A DNA stretch of 64,000 bases from Ruegeria haliotis (GCF_013377785.1 NZ_JABXWT010000001.1:735533-799532), one strand, 5' to 3'. Counted from the first letter of the stretch, positions 17,959 to 26,890 are shown. Notes: generated by a model not told the origin, from the letters alone. Numbers and translations are program-made.

Positions 17959-19251
17959 TCAGGCGCTGGCTTTGCTGAGCGCCTGATCCAGATCCGCGAT
18001 CAGATCGTTCGCATCTTCTATCCCGATGGACAGTCGCACCACGTTGGGGCCTGCACCCGCCGCTTCTTGCTGTTCCAGCGTTAGTTGCCGGTGCGTGGTT
18101 GACGCAGAATGGATAATCAGCGAGCGCGCATCCCCAAGATTGGCCACATGGCTGAAAATTTCCAGCGCGTTGACCAGCTTGATGCACGCGTCGTAGCCGC
18201 CCTTGACCGCAAAGGTGAACAGCGCGCCCGCGCCTTTGGGATACTGCGCTTTGACCCGGTCGTGATAAGGAGAAGAGGGCAGACCCGCGTAGGTGACGTA
18301 ATCCACGCGGTCATCTGCTTCGAGCCAAGCGGCGATTTTCTGGGCGTTCTCAACGTGACGCTCCATCCGCAGGGACAGCGTTTCGATCCCCATCAGCGTG
18401 TAATGCGCCGCTTGCGGGTTCATTGTCATGCCCAGATCACGCAAACCAATCGCGATACCGTGGAAGGTGAAGGCCAGCGGGCCGAACGTCTCGTGGAATT
18501 TGAGCCCGTGATAGGCCTGCTCTGGTTCGCTGAGCGAGGGGAACTTGTCATTCGCCGACCAGTCGAACTTGCCCGAATCCACGATGCAGCCACCGGTGAC
18601 GGTGCCATTGCCGGTCAGGTATTTGGTGGTCGAATGCACCACTAGGGTCGCGCCAAGTTCGATGGGGCGGCACAGGTAAGGCGTGGCCGAGGTGTTGTCG
18701 ACGATCAGTGGAATGCCTGCGCCATCAGCGATATCGGCCAAAGCGCGAATATCCGTGACATAACCGCCGGGGTTGGCAATCGACTCGCAGAACACCGCGC
18801 GGGTGTTTTCGTCGATGGCATCTTTCACGGCGTCCAGATCATCAGTGTCCACAAACTTGGCCGACCATCCAAAGCGTTTAATAGTCTGGCTGAATTGCGT
18901 GACAGTGCCGCCGTAAAGACGGGTCGAGGCAATCACATTGCAACCCGGCCCCATCAGCGGGAACAGTGCCATGATCTGCGCTGCGTGACCCGATGAACAG
19001 CAGACCGCGCCAACGCCGCCCTCAAGCGTGGCGACGCGTTCCTGCAATACGGCAACCGTCGGGTTGGTCAGGCGCGAATAGATGAATCCGACTTCCTGCA
19101 GGTTGAACAGGGCAGCGGCATGATCGGCGTCGCGAAACACGTATGCCGTTGTCTGGTAAATGGGCGTCTGGCGCGCTCCGGTCGCTGGATCGGGACGGGC
19201 GCCGGCGTGAATTTGCAGCGTGTCGAAACCATAGGTGGGGCCGTCAGACAT
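17959..19251 (-). CDS. metY: O-acetylhomoserine sulfhydrylase (aminocarboxypropyltransferase)
   Basis: A 430-residue PLP enzyme of the Cys/Met metabolism family that makes homocysteine from O-acetylhomoserine and sulfide. Evidence: the N-terminal FDTLQIHAGARPDPATGARQ, YSRLTNPTVAVLQERVATLEGG, CCSSGHAAQ, and the PLP lysine in VVHSTTKYLTGNG near residue 207. The length of about 430 separates MetY from the shorter MetB/MetC group. GGAG precedes the ATG. The downstream GNAT gene is in the same operon. Confidence 0.94.
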   Translation of the reverse strand: MSDGPTYGFDTLQIHAGARPDPATGARQTPIYQTTAYVFRDADHAAALFNLQEVGFIYSRLTNPTVAVLQERVATLEGGVGAVCCSSGHAAQIMALFPLMGPGCNVIASTRLYGGTVTQFSQTIKRFGWSAKFVDTDDLDAVKDAIDENTRAVFCESIANPGGYVTDIRALADIADGAGIPLIVDNTSATPYLCRPIELGATLVVHSTTKYLTGNGTVTGGCIVDSGKFDWSANDKFPSLSEPEQAYHGLKFHETFGPLAFTFHGIAIGLRDLGMTMNPQAAHYTLMGIETLSLRMERHVENAQKIAAWLEADDRVDYVTYAGLPSSPYHDRVKAQYPKGAGALFTFAVKGGYDACIKLVNALEIFSHVANLGDARSLIIHSASTTHRQLTLEQQEAAGAGPNVVRLSIGIEDANDLIADLDQALSKASA

Positions 19252-19323
19252 CTTGAAAATCTCCTGTTGGAATTCGTCTTTTCAATTCTGTAGGACATTG
19301 CCCGCTTGCACACAACGATCCTG

Positions 19324-20319
19324 TCAGCGCATCCACAACCCTTTGCTCTTGATCTTGTTGCGGATGACCTGCTCGCGCTGCGGCAGGTTATCGCGATCGA
19401 ACATCTCGCGTATCTTGGCGCCCTTGCCTTGAATCACCAGCTTTTTCAGCGGCTCGTAGTTTTTCAGAACTTTCTTGATCTTGTTGGGCGTGGCGACGGT
19501 TTCCAGCACGTCGATCACGTGATCACTCTCACGGGCGTAGACCAGTGGAAACAGGCGATAGTGGCAACTGACAGAGCCATCGAGCAGCCCTTCGGGCAGG
19601 GCGTCCCGCCCGCCACCAAGGGAATGAATGACCAGGGGCAGGGCGGCCTGATCCAGCCAGGGATCCAGATTCTGTCCGATCAACTCTGGGATACTCTCAT
19701 CCCGGATCGCTTGAGCATATTCCAGAAACCGCTCGCCGAATTGGCGCGGGCATTTGTAGAAGAAATATCCGGCGTTGAAATACAGGTAGCGGCGCCAGTA
19801 GTCATGCGGCTGGCTGGTATCTATGGAGCTTTCGAAATCCAGTGCAAAGCGCCGATAAAGCGCGCTCCAGATGCCGTCAAATCCCGGACCATAAAGCGTC
19901 GGCTTTGGCCATGTCCCTTCAACCTTCAGCGACGCGCCGGGGCGGTCAAAGTCGAACGGCACTGTGTTCAGATCACCGGTGATCAGCGTGTCAGTGTCAA
20001 AGAAAACAAACGGCTCTCCCTCGGGCATGGCCAGTAGGGCTTCGATCTTGTTGCCGTAAGGATAGCTTTCGCCAAAGACATGAGAATCGAATGGCAGGAT
20101 TTCCGCCCCCAACTGCCCCAGCGCCTTCAGGACATCATCATTCTGGATGCTCGGATTCTGGCTCCAGCGTGGACCGGGATTGGGCGTGGCAACAAACAGT
20201 TTGCCATCAAATTCAGGTGAGCAATGCCGCAAAGACGCCGCGAACAACACGGCCTCGTATTGCAGGCGGTTGTTTTGTCCGATGACAACAATGTTGAATT
20301 TTTGCGAGGGTGCCTGCAT
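19324..20319 (-). CDS. glycosyltransferase-like protein (GT-A fold)
   Basis: A 331-residue cytoplasmic protein with GT-A features: an N-terminal strand FNIVVIGQNNR, a nucleotide-sugar-like core, and FVFFDTDTLITGDLNTV containing the DTD metal-binding triplet near residue 117. Tyr-rich YWRRYLYFNAGYFFYKC resembles acceptor-side segments of such enzymes. The C-terminal 60 residues are basic and helical. The ATG at 20319 lacks a clear ribosome binding site; the longer open frame upstream is antisense to the cupin gene and is not coding. Neighbours give no substrate clue. Confidence 0.65.
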   Translation of the reverse strand: MQAPSQKFNIVVIGQNNRLQYEAVLFAASLRHCSPEFDGKLFVATPNPGPRWSQNPSIQNDDVLKALGQLGAEILPFDSHVFGESYPYGNKIEALLAMPEGEPFVFFDTDTLITGDLNTVPFDFDRPGASLKVEGTWPKPTLYGPGFDGIWSALYRRFALDFESSIDTSQPHDYWRRYLYFNAGYFFYKCPRQFGERFLEYAQAIRDESIPELIGQNLDPWLDQAALPLVIHSLGGGRDALPEGLLDGSVSCHYRLFPLVYARESDHVIDVLETVATPNKIKKVLKNYEPLKKLVIQGKGAKIREMFDRDNLPQREQVIRNKIKSKGLWMR

Positions 20320-20463
20320 CTGTGCCCAATCCTGTTGGGTGCCCGTTGCTTGCACCCCTTCACCGGGATTACAGCAAGCAACATGGGTCGTCAAAAGCTG
20401 CCGGTTTGAATTTGCCTCAATCGATCCCATGTCTAATGTCGACAAGTGTTCAGGAGGATGTCC

Positions 20464-21096
20464 ATGCGGATCAATGCAGATTTCACCAAACGTGTGGCGG
20501 TTCATTTTGACGAAGTTGACTGGGTCGCATCCCCGGCGGCTGGTGTCGAACGCAAGATGCTGGACCGGATCGGGGACGAGGTCGCACGCGCCACAACCAT
20601 TGTCCGGTTCGCTCCGGGCAGCGCCTTTGCCGCGCATACTCATGACGGCGGTGAAGAGTATCTGGTTCTCGACGGCGTTTTTCAGGACGAGACCGGGGAT
20701 TTCCCGGTTGGCAGCTATGTGCGCAACCCTCCAACCTCGTCGCACACCCCGTCCGCAGCGGACGGCGCGACGATTCTGGTCAAGCTGCATCAGTTCGATC
20801 CGCAGGACAGAACCGAAGTTCGCCGCTCGATCAATGGCGATGGTGAGCTTCAGCTGTTTAACGATGCGCGTGAAGACGTACGTATTCAGAATTGGATGGC
20901 CGGAGAGGTTGTGGAACTGGACGCACCGCACGGGCTGGAGGTGTTTGTCGTCAATGGCGGCTTTACCGAAAATGGTGAGGAATTCCGAACCTGGGATTGG
21001 CTGCGTTTGCCGCCCGGAACACGGTCACAAGCCCTCGCAGGAGAGGCCGGAGTGCGCGTTTGGACCAAATCTGGCCACTTAGGCGATATGATCTAA
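20464..21096 (+). CDS. double-cupin protein, ChrR-like
   Basis: A 210-residue protein built of two cupin barrels: PGSAFAAHTHDGGEEYLVLDGVF with the HxH...E metal motif in the first half, and GLEVFVVNGGFTENGEEF in the second. It resembles the cupin part of ChrR anti-sigma factors but lacks the N-terminal zinc-binding anti-sigma domain. A role as enzyme or stress sensor is open. Three in-frame starts are possible; the ATG at 20464 is best because AGGAGG (20452-20457) lies six bases upstream. Confidence 0.82.
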   Translation: MRINADFTKRVAVHFDEVDWVASPAAGVERKMLDRIGDEVARATTIVRFAPGSAFAAHTHDGGEEYLVLDGVFQDETGDFPVGSYVRNPPTSSHTPSAADGATILVKLHQFDPQDRTEVRRSINGDGELQLFNDAREDVRIQNWMAGEVVELDAPHGLEVFVVNGGFTENGEEFRTWDWLRLPPGTRSQALAGEAGVRVWTKSGHLGDMI

Positions 21097-21166
21097 GCCA
21101 TATTCTGCTTTAAAAATAGGCAAAACACGGTGAAATTCGGGTTTACTGGCCCGGATTTCCAATTTT

Positions 21167-21199
21167 TTGACCATTTAGTAAATTTTACCAATTGATAAA
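21167..21199 (+). promoter_or_regulatory. tandem degenerate RutR-type operators before preT
   Basis: Two 16-base sites separated by one base: TTGACCATTTAGTAAA (21167-21182) and TTTACCAATTGATAAA (21184-21199). Against the RutR pattern TTGACCANNTGGTCAA they match about 14 and 13 of 16 positions, counting the two free bases. They lie 57-89 bases before the preT ATG in an AT-rich promoter zone. The perfect site at 25566 supports the reading. Confidence 0.6.
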
Positions 21200-21255
21200 A
21201 AATCAAAATGTGGCAAGCTGTGCTCATAACAAACATATCTACAGGGAGTAGAGTG

Positions 21256-22590
21256 ATGGCACAGGGCCAGATGGCACCCGGGATCGTTTCCGGGCGGCTC
21301 TCCAGCGATGAGCTGACCTCGAATTTCACCGATCTGCATCCGCCATTGGCGCCGCATGAGGCCGCCGTTGCCGCAGATCGATGCTATTTCTGCTATGACG
21401 CGCCATGTGTGACGGCCTGTCCAACGGATATCGATATTCCGTTGTTCATGCGCCAGATCCAGGCGGGCCAACCACAGGCGGCAGGTCGCACGATTTTGGA
21501 GCAGAATATTCTGGGCGGCATGTGCGCCCGGGTGTGTCCGACCGAGACGCTGTGCGAAGAAGCATGTGTGCGTGAAACAGCGGAAGGTAAACCGGTTGAG
21601 ATCGGGCGCCTGCAGCGTTTTGCGACTGATGACGTGATGACGTCGGCGACACATCCATTCGAACGCGCTGCAGTTACGGGCAAAACCGTTGCCGTGATCG
21701 GGGCAGGGCCAGCGGGTTTGGCCTGTGCGCATCGGCTGGCGATGCTGGGTCATGACGTGGTGATCCACGAAACCAAGCCCAAGCCCGGCGGTCTGAACGA
21801 ATATGGTATCGCGGCCTACAAATCGACCAATGATTTTGCGCAGGCCGAGGTGGATTGGCTGCTAAAGATCGGCGGTATCGCAATCGAAACTGGATCGGTT
21901 CTGGGCGAGACCGTCTCGCTGGATGGATTGCTTGAGAATTACGATGCCGTGTTCCTGTCCATTGGACTTGCGGGCGTGAATGCCTTGCGGGCGCAAGGCG
22001 CCGAGAAGGATGGCGTGCGGCACGCCGTCGACTTCATCTCGGACGTGCGGCAAGCGTCCGATCTGGCGCAGTTGCCGGTCGGTCGAAATGTGGTTGTCAT
22101 CGGGGGCGGTATGACGGCCGTGGATGCGGCTATAAAATCCAAACTGCTGGGCGCGGAACATGTGACCATCGCCTATCGTCGTGGACGCGACGCAATGGGC
22201 GCCAGCCGGTATGAGCAGGACCTTGCAGCCTCGCACGGTGTTCGGATCATGACCAACGTGCAACCCGTTGAGGTGCATGGCAATGGCACGGCGGCTGAGA
22301 TCGAACTGGAGTATACTGCCAGCCAGGATGGCCAGTTGGCCGGTACCGGGGAAACCACCCGCCTGCCAGCAGATCAGGTTCTCAAGGCGATTGGACAAAC
22401 GTTAGACGGCGCGCCCGATGGGCTGACACTGGATGGTAACAAGATCGCCGTTAGCGAGGTGGGTCGTACGTCGATGGCCGGAGTTTGGGCAGGCGGAGAT
22501 TGCGCCTCGGGTGGCGAAGACCTGACCGTGACCGCAGTTGCCGAAGGCCGCGATGCGGCGATGGACATCCACGCGACGCTTGTTTCGTGA
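21256..22590 (+). CDS. preT: dihydropyrimidine dehydrogenase, NAD(P)H/FAD subunit (PreT)
   Basis: A 444-residue flavoprotein that passes electrons from NAD(P)H to PreA for reduction of uracil and thymine, the first step of the reductive pathway. The N-terminal helical domain carries cysteines for Fe-S clusters (CYFCYDAPCVTACPTDIDIP; CARVCPTETLCEEACVR), then FAD (GAGPAGLACAHRLAMLGHDV) and NAD(P) (VVVIGGGMTAVDAAI) Rossmann motifs, as in GltD-type proteins. The ATG at 21256 has AGGGAG upstream. It opens an operon with a methyltransferase and preA, and has RutR-like operators in front. Confidence 0.93.
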   Translation: MAQGQMAPGIVSGRLSSDELTSNFTDLHPPLAPHEAAVAADRCYFCYDAPCVTACPTDIDIPLFMRQIQAGQPQAAGRTILEQNILGGMCARVCPTETLCEEACVRETAEGKPVEIGRLQRFATDDVMTSATHPFERAAVTGKTVAVIGAGPAGLACAHRLAMLGHDVVIHETKPKPGGLNEYGIAAYKSTNDFAQAEVDWLLKIGGIAIETGSVLGETVSLDGLLENYDAVFLSIGLAGVNALRAQGAEKDGVRHAVDFISDVRQASDLAQLPVGRNVVVIGGGMTAVDAAIKSKLLGAEHVTIAYRRGRDAMGASRYEQDLAASHGVRIMTNVQPVEVHGNGTAAEIELEYTASQDGQLAGTGETTRLPADQVLKAIGQTLDGAPDGLTLDGNKIAVSEVGRTSMAGVWAGGDCASGGEDLTVTAVAEGRDAAMDIHATLVS

Positions 22591-22635
22591 TAGGGTGAGG
22601 CCCTGACCCTCCCAATTCGCCGCTGAGGTATCGTT

Positions 22636-23472
22636 ATGTCCCAGATCGAAGATGCAGTTGCTCAACACTACACCACAGGTGCCCTGACTGAACGCCTCCG
22701 CGCCGCCCTCGAAGAAAGCGGCGTGGACCCGGATGCTGCTACTGTCGCCGACCTGAAAGCTGGCGATGAATTTCATACCGGAGGTGTTCTGGCGACGGAT
22801 CACCTGTTTGCACAGCTTGCCCCGACCCATGCAACGCGGGTGCTGGATGTCGGGTGTGGTATCGGCGGGACATCACGGTACATCGCGGATCGATACGACT
22901 CGACCGTAACCGGAGTCGACCTGACGCCTGAATTTGTAGAAACCGCGACAGAGTTGAGTGACATCGTTGGCTTGTCCGAAAAGACAAGCTTTCTGGTCGG
23001 AAGCGCTTTGGAACTACCGGTTGCCGATGCGGCGTTTGACCTTGCTGTCATGCTGCATGTCGGGATGAATATCGAAGATAAGACAGCGCTGTTTTCCGAG
23101 GCGGCGCGCGCCTTGGCAACCAGTGGCACATTTGCGCTATTCGATGTCATGGGCGGGGAGGCAGCCGAACCGCTGGACTTTCCACTCCCATGGTCGACCA
23201 TGCCCGGGACGTCGTTCGTAGACGCGCCTGACGTGTACCGGGACGCGGCGGCGGCAGCGGGCTTGGAACTGGTGGCAGAATCCGACCGAACAGACTTTGC
23301 GCTGACCTTTTTCGAAGAGGTTTTTGCGCGCATCGCCGAAAGCGGCCCGGCCCCGTTGGGCATTCATCTGATGATGGGTGAGACGGCGCCCGAGAAATTC
23401 AAGAACTACGTCACAAACCTGAAGGCCGGACGCATTCGCCCGACCGAAATGATATTCAAGAAAACCGGCTGA
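22636..23472 (+). CDS. SAM-dependent methyltransferase, sarcosine/dimethylglycine-methyltransferase-like
   Basis: A 278-residue class I methyltransferase with motif I VLDVGCGIGGTSRYIA and motif II VTGVDLTPEFVETA, plus SFLVGSALELPVADAAFD and a distinct C-terminal half (FPLPWSTMPGTSFV; LTFFEEVFARIAESG). The overall pattern resembles sarcosine/dimethylglycine and related small-molecule N-methyltransferases. It sits between preT and preA with short gaps (45 and 18 bases), so it is very likely co-transcribed with them. No known step of pyrimidine reduction needs a methyl transfer, so its job in this operon is unexplained. Confidence 0.83.
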   Translation: MSQIEDAVAQHYTTGALTERLRAALEESGVDPDAATVADLKAGDEFHTGGVLATDHLFAQLAPTHATRVLDVGCGIGGTSRYIADRYDSTVTGVDLTPEFVETATELSDIVGLSEKTSFLVGSALELPVADAAFDLAVMLHVGMNIEDKTALFSEAARALATSGTFALFDVMGGEAAEPLDFPLPWSTMPGTSFVDAPDVYRDAAAAAGLELVAESDRTDFALTFFEEVFARIAESGPAPLGIHLMMGETAPEKFKNYVTNLKAGRIRPTEMIFKKTG

Positions 23473-23490
23473 GCCGGGAAGGGAGAAGCC

Positions 23491-24795
23491 ATGGCCGATC
23501 TGACAACAGACTTTCTGGGAATTTCCAGCCCCAACCCGTATTGGCTGGCATCTGCGCCGCCCACGGACAAGGAATACAATGTGCGTCGTGCGTTTGAGGC
23601 CGGATGGGGCGGTGTCGTTTGGAAAACGCTAGGGTCCGAGGGGCCGCCGGTCGTCAACGTGAACGGGCCGCGTTATGGCGCGATTTACGGCGCAGATCGC
23701 CGGTTGCTGGGGTTGAACAACATCGAACTGATCACCGACCGACCGCTTGAAGTGAACCTTGAAGAAATGGCCCGTGTGAAGGCGGATTATCCGGACCGCG
23801 CGCTGATCGCGTCAATCATGGTACCTTGCGAGGAAGAAGCCTGGAAGGCCATTCTACCGCGCGTCGAAGAAACCGGTGCCGACGGGATCGAGCTGAACTT
23901 CGGGTGCCCACACGGGATGAGCGAGCGTGGTATGGGCGCGGCCGTCGGGCAGGTACCGGAATACATCGAGATGGTCACCCGGTGGTGCAAGAAATACTAT
24001 GATCGACCGGTCATCGTGAAGCTGACACCGAACATAACCGACGTCCGCAAACCGGCCGCGGCGGCAAGGAACGGTGGTGCCGACGCGGTGTCGTTGATCA
24101 ACACGATTAACTCGATCACCAGCGTTGATCTGGACACGTTCAGCCCCGAACCATCGATTGACGGCAAGGGCAGTCATGGCGGCTATTGCGGTCCGGCGGT
24201 GAAGCCTATTGCACTGTCCATGGTGTCCGAAATTGCCCGCGCCGAGGCCACGCATGGCCTGCCAATATCTGGTATTGGTGGCGTGACCACCTGGCGCGAC
24301 GCAGCGGAGTTCATATCGCTGGGATGCGGAAACGTTCAAGTCTGTACCGCGGCCATGACCTATGGCTTCAAAATCATTGATGAACTGACCGCTGGTTTGT
24401 CCGAATGGATGGACGAGAAAGGATATTCCAACGTCTCTGAAGTTGTCGGGCGCGCGGTTCCAAATGTAACGGATTGGCAGTATCTGAACCTCAATTACGT
24501 GGCCAAGGCCAAGATTGATCAGGATCAGTGCATCAAGTGTGGTCGCTGCTACGCCGCGTGCGAAGACACCAGCCATCAGGCAATTTCGATGTCCTCAGAC
24601 CGCGTGTTCGAGGTGAAAGACGAAGAATGCGTCGCGTGTAACCTCTGCGTTGATGTTTGCCCTGTTGAAGGATGTATTTCGATGGTTCCAATGGAGGCTG
24701 GCGAGATCGATCCACGGACAGGTGCCGAAGTTCAAAAAGAATATGCCAACTGGACGACACATCAGAACAACCCGATGGCCAAAGCGGCTGAATAG
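23491..24795 (+). CDS. preA: dihydropyrimidine dehydrogenase, catalytic subunit (PreA)
   Basis: A 434-residue flavoprotein that reduces uracil/thymine to the 5,6-dihydro forms with electrons from PreT. Residues 1-310 form an FMN-binding dihydroorotate-dehydrogenase-like barrel (FLGISSPNPYWLASAPPT; ELNFGCPHGMSERGMG; VIVKLTPNITDV; SGIGGVTTWRDAAEFI). The last 90 residues carry two 4Fe-4S motifs (CIKCGRCYAAC; CVACNLCVDVCPVEGC). The residue aligned by eye with the catalytic cysteine of mammalian DPD (loop GMGxxCGQ) is Val152 here. Third gene of the preT operon; ends at a strong hairpin facing rutR. Confidence 0.94.
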   Translation: MADLTTDFLGISSPNPYWLASAPPTDKEYNVRRAFEAGWGGVVWKTLGSEGPPVVNVNGPRYGAIYGADRRLLGLNNIELITDRPLEVNLEEMARVKADYPDRALIASIMVPCEEEAWKAILPRVEETGADGIELNFGCPHGMSERGMGAAVGQVPEYIEMVTRWCKKYYDRPVIVKLTPNITDVRKPAAAARNGGADAVSLINTINSITSVDLDTFSPEPSIDGKGSHGGYCGPAVKPIALSMVSEIARAEATHGLPISGIGGVTTWRDAAEFISLGCGNVQVCTAAMTYGFKIIDELTAGLSEWMDEKGYSNVSEVVGRAVPNVTDWQYLNLNYVAKAKIDQDQCIKCGRCYAACEDTSHQAISMSSDRVFEVKDEECVACNLCVDVCPVEGCISMVPMEAGEIDPRTGAEVQKEYANWTTHQNNPMAKAAE

Positions 24796-24822
24796 CGGGA
24801 TCGGTGCCAGATTGTTTGTAGG

Positions 24823-24852
24823 GAACAAGGGCCGTTTTTACGGCCCTTGTTC
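24823..24852. terminator. hairpin shared by convergent preA and rutR
   Basis: Perfect 12-base inverted repeat GAACAAGGGCCG (24823-24834) / CGGCCCTTGTTC (24841-24852) with loop TTTTTA. It lies between the preA stop and the rutR stop and touches the rutR stop codon. No long U-tract on either side, but position and stem strength suit a bidirectional terminator. Confidence 0.7.
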
Positions 24853-25459
24853 ATGGCGTCAGAAGCTTGCGATACAGCGTATCGATAAACGGATCGGCAC
24901 CTTCGAAAGGATCTTCGTCCCCCAGGATTGATCGCACCTGTACGTCGAAATCGGCATAGTGCTGCGTCAGGGCCCAGATCGAAAAGATCAGGTGGTAAGG
25001 GTGAAGACGCGCGATTTTTCCTTGATCCATCCAATGCGTGAGGATCTTGGTTTTCTCATCGACAAGCGTTTTCAGATCATTCGACAACGCATCGTTGATG
25101 CGCGGCGCACCCTGCACAAGTTCGTTGGCAAACAAGCGGCTTTCTCGTGGCAATTCCCGGCTCATCTGAAGCTTGCGGTGAATGTATGACAGAATTTCGT
25201 GCAACGGATCTCCGCTTTCGTCAAGATCGTGCAGGGGGGCCAGCCATATCTCCAGCAAACCAGATAACAAAGCCGTGTGGATCGCCTCTTTCGATGGGAA
25301 ATAATACAGCAGATTTGGCTTGCTCAGACCTGCCTCAGTAGCAATCTGGTCCACGGTTGCCCCGCGAAATCCATGCGCCGAAAACACATTCAACGCGGCC
25401 TCAAGGATTGCGGCACGGTTTTTTTTCTGAATTCGGGTCGGTGCGCGATCTTTGGGCAT
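24851..25459 (-). CDS. rutR: TetR family regulator RutR of pyrimidine catabolism
   Basis: A 202-residue TetR-family repressor. The N-terminal HTH reads AILEAALNVFSAHGFRGATV, then QIATEAGLSKPNLLYYFPSK; the C-terminal domain (IWLAPLHDLDESGDPLHEI; HPYHLIFSIWALTQHYADF) is the RutR type, which in E. coli binds uracil and thymine. It lies between the preT-preA genes and the amidohydrolase/dihydropyrimidinase genes, and the exact RutR palindrome occurs in its own divergent promoter region at 25566-25581. Autoregulation and control of both flanking operons are therefore likely. Confidence 0.92.
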   Translation of the reverse strand: MPKDRAPTRIQKKNRAAILEAALNVFSAHGFRGATVDQIATEAGLSKPNLLYYFPSKEAIHTALLSGLLEIWLAPLHDLDESGDPLHEILSYIHRKLQMSRELPRESRLFANELVQGAPRINDALSNDLKTLVDEKTKILTHWMDQGKIARLHPYHLIFSIWALTQHYADFDVQVRSILGDEDPFEGADPFIDTLYRKLLTP

Positions 25460-25565
25460 GTTTCCAACGTGTCTCTTTTTCCGTCAAGTAGGCGCGGGAT
25501 ATGCCGAAAGTTTTGACTATGTCTCGCAATTTCTTGACTGATGTCGAACCCGTGATAGCGTGAGT

Positions 25566-25581
25566 TTGACCAGATGGTCAA
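25566..25581. promoter_or_regulatory. perfect RutR operator
   Basis: TTGACCAGATGGTCAA: seven-base arms TTGACCA/TGGTCAA around a two-base centre, identical in form to the known RutR consensus. It is in the 170-base gap between divergent rutR and the amidohydrolase gene, about 50 bases before the latter's ATG. Confidence 0.88.
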
Positions 25582-25629
25582 ATCAAGACACCAAAAGCGA
25601 GCCAAATCGCAAGCAACAGGGGAAAGACT

Positions 25630-26880
25630 ATGGCAGCTCCGGCGCAAAATCTCAGGATCAATGGCGACAGGCTATGGGATAGCCTGATGGAGATGGCCAA
25701 GATTGGCCCCGGTGTTGCAGGCGGAAATAATCGTCAGACGCTGACGGACGAAGATGCCGAAGGGCGTGCGCTGTTCCAGAAATGGTGTCAGGACGCCGGG
25801 TGCACGATGGGTCTGGACCAGATGGGCAATATGTTTGCCCGGCGTGAAGGAACAGACCCCGAGGCGTTACCGGTTTATGTCGGATCGCATTTGGACACAC
25901 AGCCCACTGGCGGGAAATACGACGGTGTCCTGGGTGTGTTGGGCGGGTTGGAGATTATCCGAACCCTCAACGATCTGGGCATCAAGACCAGACACCCGAT
26001 CGTAGCGACGAACTGGACCAATGAAGAGGGCACGCGTTACGCCCCGGCGATGTTGTCCTCGGGCGTGTTTGCGGAAATGCACACTCAGGACTGGGCCTAT
26101 GACCGCGAGGATGCCGAAGGGAAAAAATTCGGGGACGAGCTGAAACGCATCGGCTGGCGTGGCGAAGAAGAGGTGGGCGCACGCAAGATGCGCGCCTTCT
26201 TCGAGTTGCACATTGAGCAAGGCCCGATCCTTGAAGCTGAAGAAAAGGACATCGGCGTTGTCACACACGGGCAGGGCCTGAGCTGGACGCAGGTCACCAT
26301 CACCGGCAAGGACGCGCATACCGGTTCGACCCCGATGCCGATGCGCAAGAATGCCGGTCTGGCGATGGCGCGGGTGCTGGAAAAGGTGGATGAGATTGCG
26401 TGGTCCCACGCGCCACATGCGGTGGGCGCTGCAGGGCATATCGACGTCTTTCCAAACTCGCGCAACGTGATTCCAGGTAAGGTTGTGTTTACGGTCGATC
26501 TCCGTTCACCAGACCTAGCGGTGATCACGGATATGGAGAACCGCCTGCGTGTCGCGGCTGAGGACATCGTCGAAGAGATGGGCCTGCAGATCGAATTCGA
26601 GAAGGTTGGTGGCTTTGATCCGGTTGCGTTCGACGAAACCTGTGTGGCCGCCCTACGCAATGCGGCTGAGCGGTTGGGGTATTCTCACACGGACATCATC
26701 TCGGGTGCCGGACATGATGCGTGCTGGATCAACCGGGTGGCCCCGACAGCGATGGTGATGTGCCCTTGTGTAGATGGGCTGAGCCATAACGAAGCGGAAG
26801 AGATCAGCAAGGATTGGGCTGCAGCCGGGGCAGATGTTCTGTTTCACGCAGTCGTCGAAACTGCGGAGATCGTTGAATAA
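25630..26880 (+). CDS. M20 family Zn-dependent amidohydrolase (beta-ureidopropionase / N-carbamoyl-amino-acid hydrolase)
   Basis: A 416-residue metalloamidase of the M20/AmaB group. Metal ligands are visible in GSHLDTQPTGGKYDGVLG, NEEGTRYAP, the His of HIEQGPILE and SGAGHDACW; the dimerisation insert lies between. In this context it most likely cleaves N-carbamoyl-beta-alanine (and the thymine-derived homologue) to the beta-amino acid, CO2 and ammonia, the last step of the reductive pyrimidine pathway. The family also includes allantoate hydrolases, so the substrate is inferred from neighbours. First gene of the right-hand operon. Confidence 0.88.
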   Translation: MAAPAQNLRINGDRLWDSLMEMAKIGPGVAGGNNRQTLTDEDAEGRALFQKWCQDAGCTMGLDQMGNMFARREGTDPEALPVYVGSHLDTQPTGGKYDGVLGVLGGLEIIRTLNDLGIKTRHPIVATNWTNEEGTRYAPAMLSSGVFAEMHTQDWAYDREDAEGKKFGDELKRIGWRGEEEVGARKMRAFFELHIEQGPILEAEEKDIGVVTHGQGLSWTQVTITGKDAHTGSTPMPMRKNAGLAMARVLEKVDEIAWSHAPHAVGAAGHIDVFPNSRNVIPGKVVFTVDLRSPDLAVITDMENRLRVAAEDIVEEMGLQIEFEKVGGFDPVAFDETCVAALRNAAERLGYSHTDIISGAGHDACWINRVAPTAMVMCPCVDGLSHNEAEEISKDWAAAGADVLFHAVVETAEIVE

Positions 26881-26890
26881 ATATGGTTTG

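Noticed and set aside
17957..18187. Upstream extension of the GNAT gene
   Set aside because: Overlaps metY in another frame; the ATG two bases after the metY stop fits operon spacing and the family N-terminus.
20320..20931. Upstream extension of the glycosyltransferase-like gene
   Set aside because: Antisense to the cupin gene; GT-A strand begins right after the ATG at 20319.
22592..22610. Weak hairpin AGGGT...ACCCT after preT
   Set aside because: Five-base arms, no U-tract, and the next gene is clearly co-directional at 46 bases; not a credible terminator.
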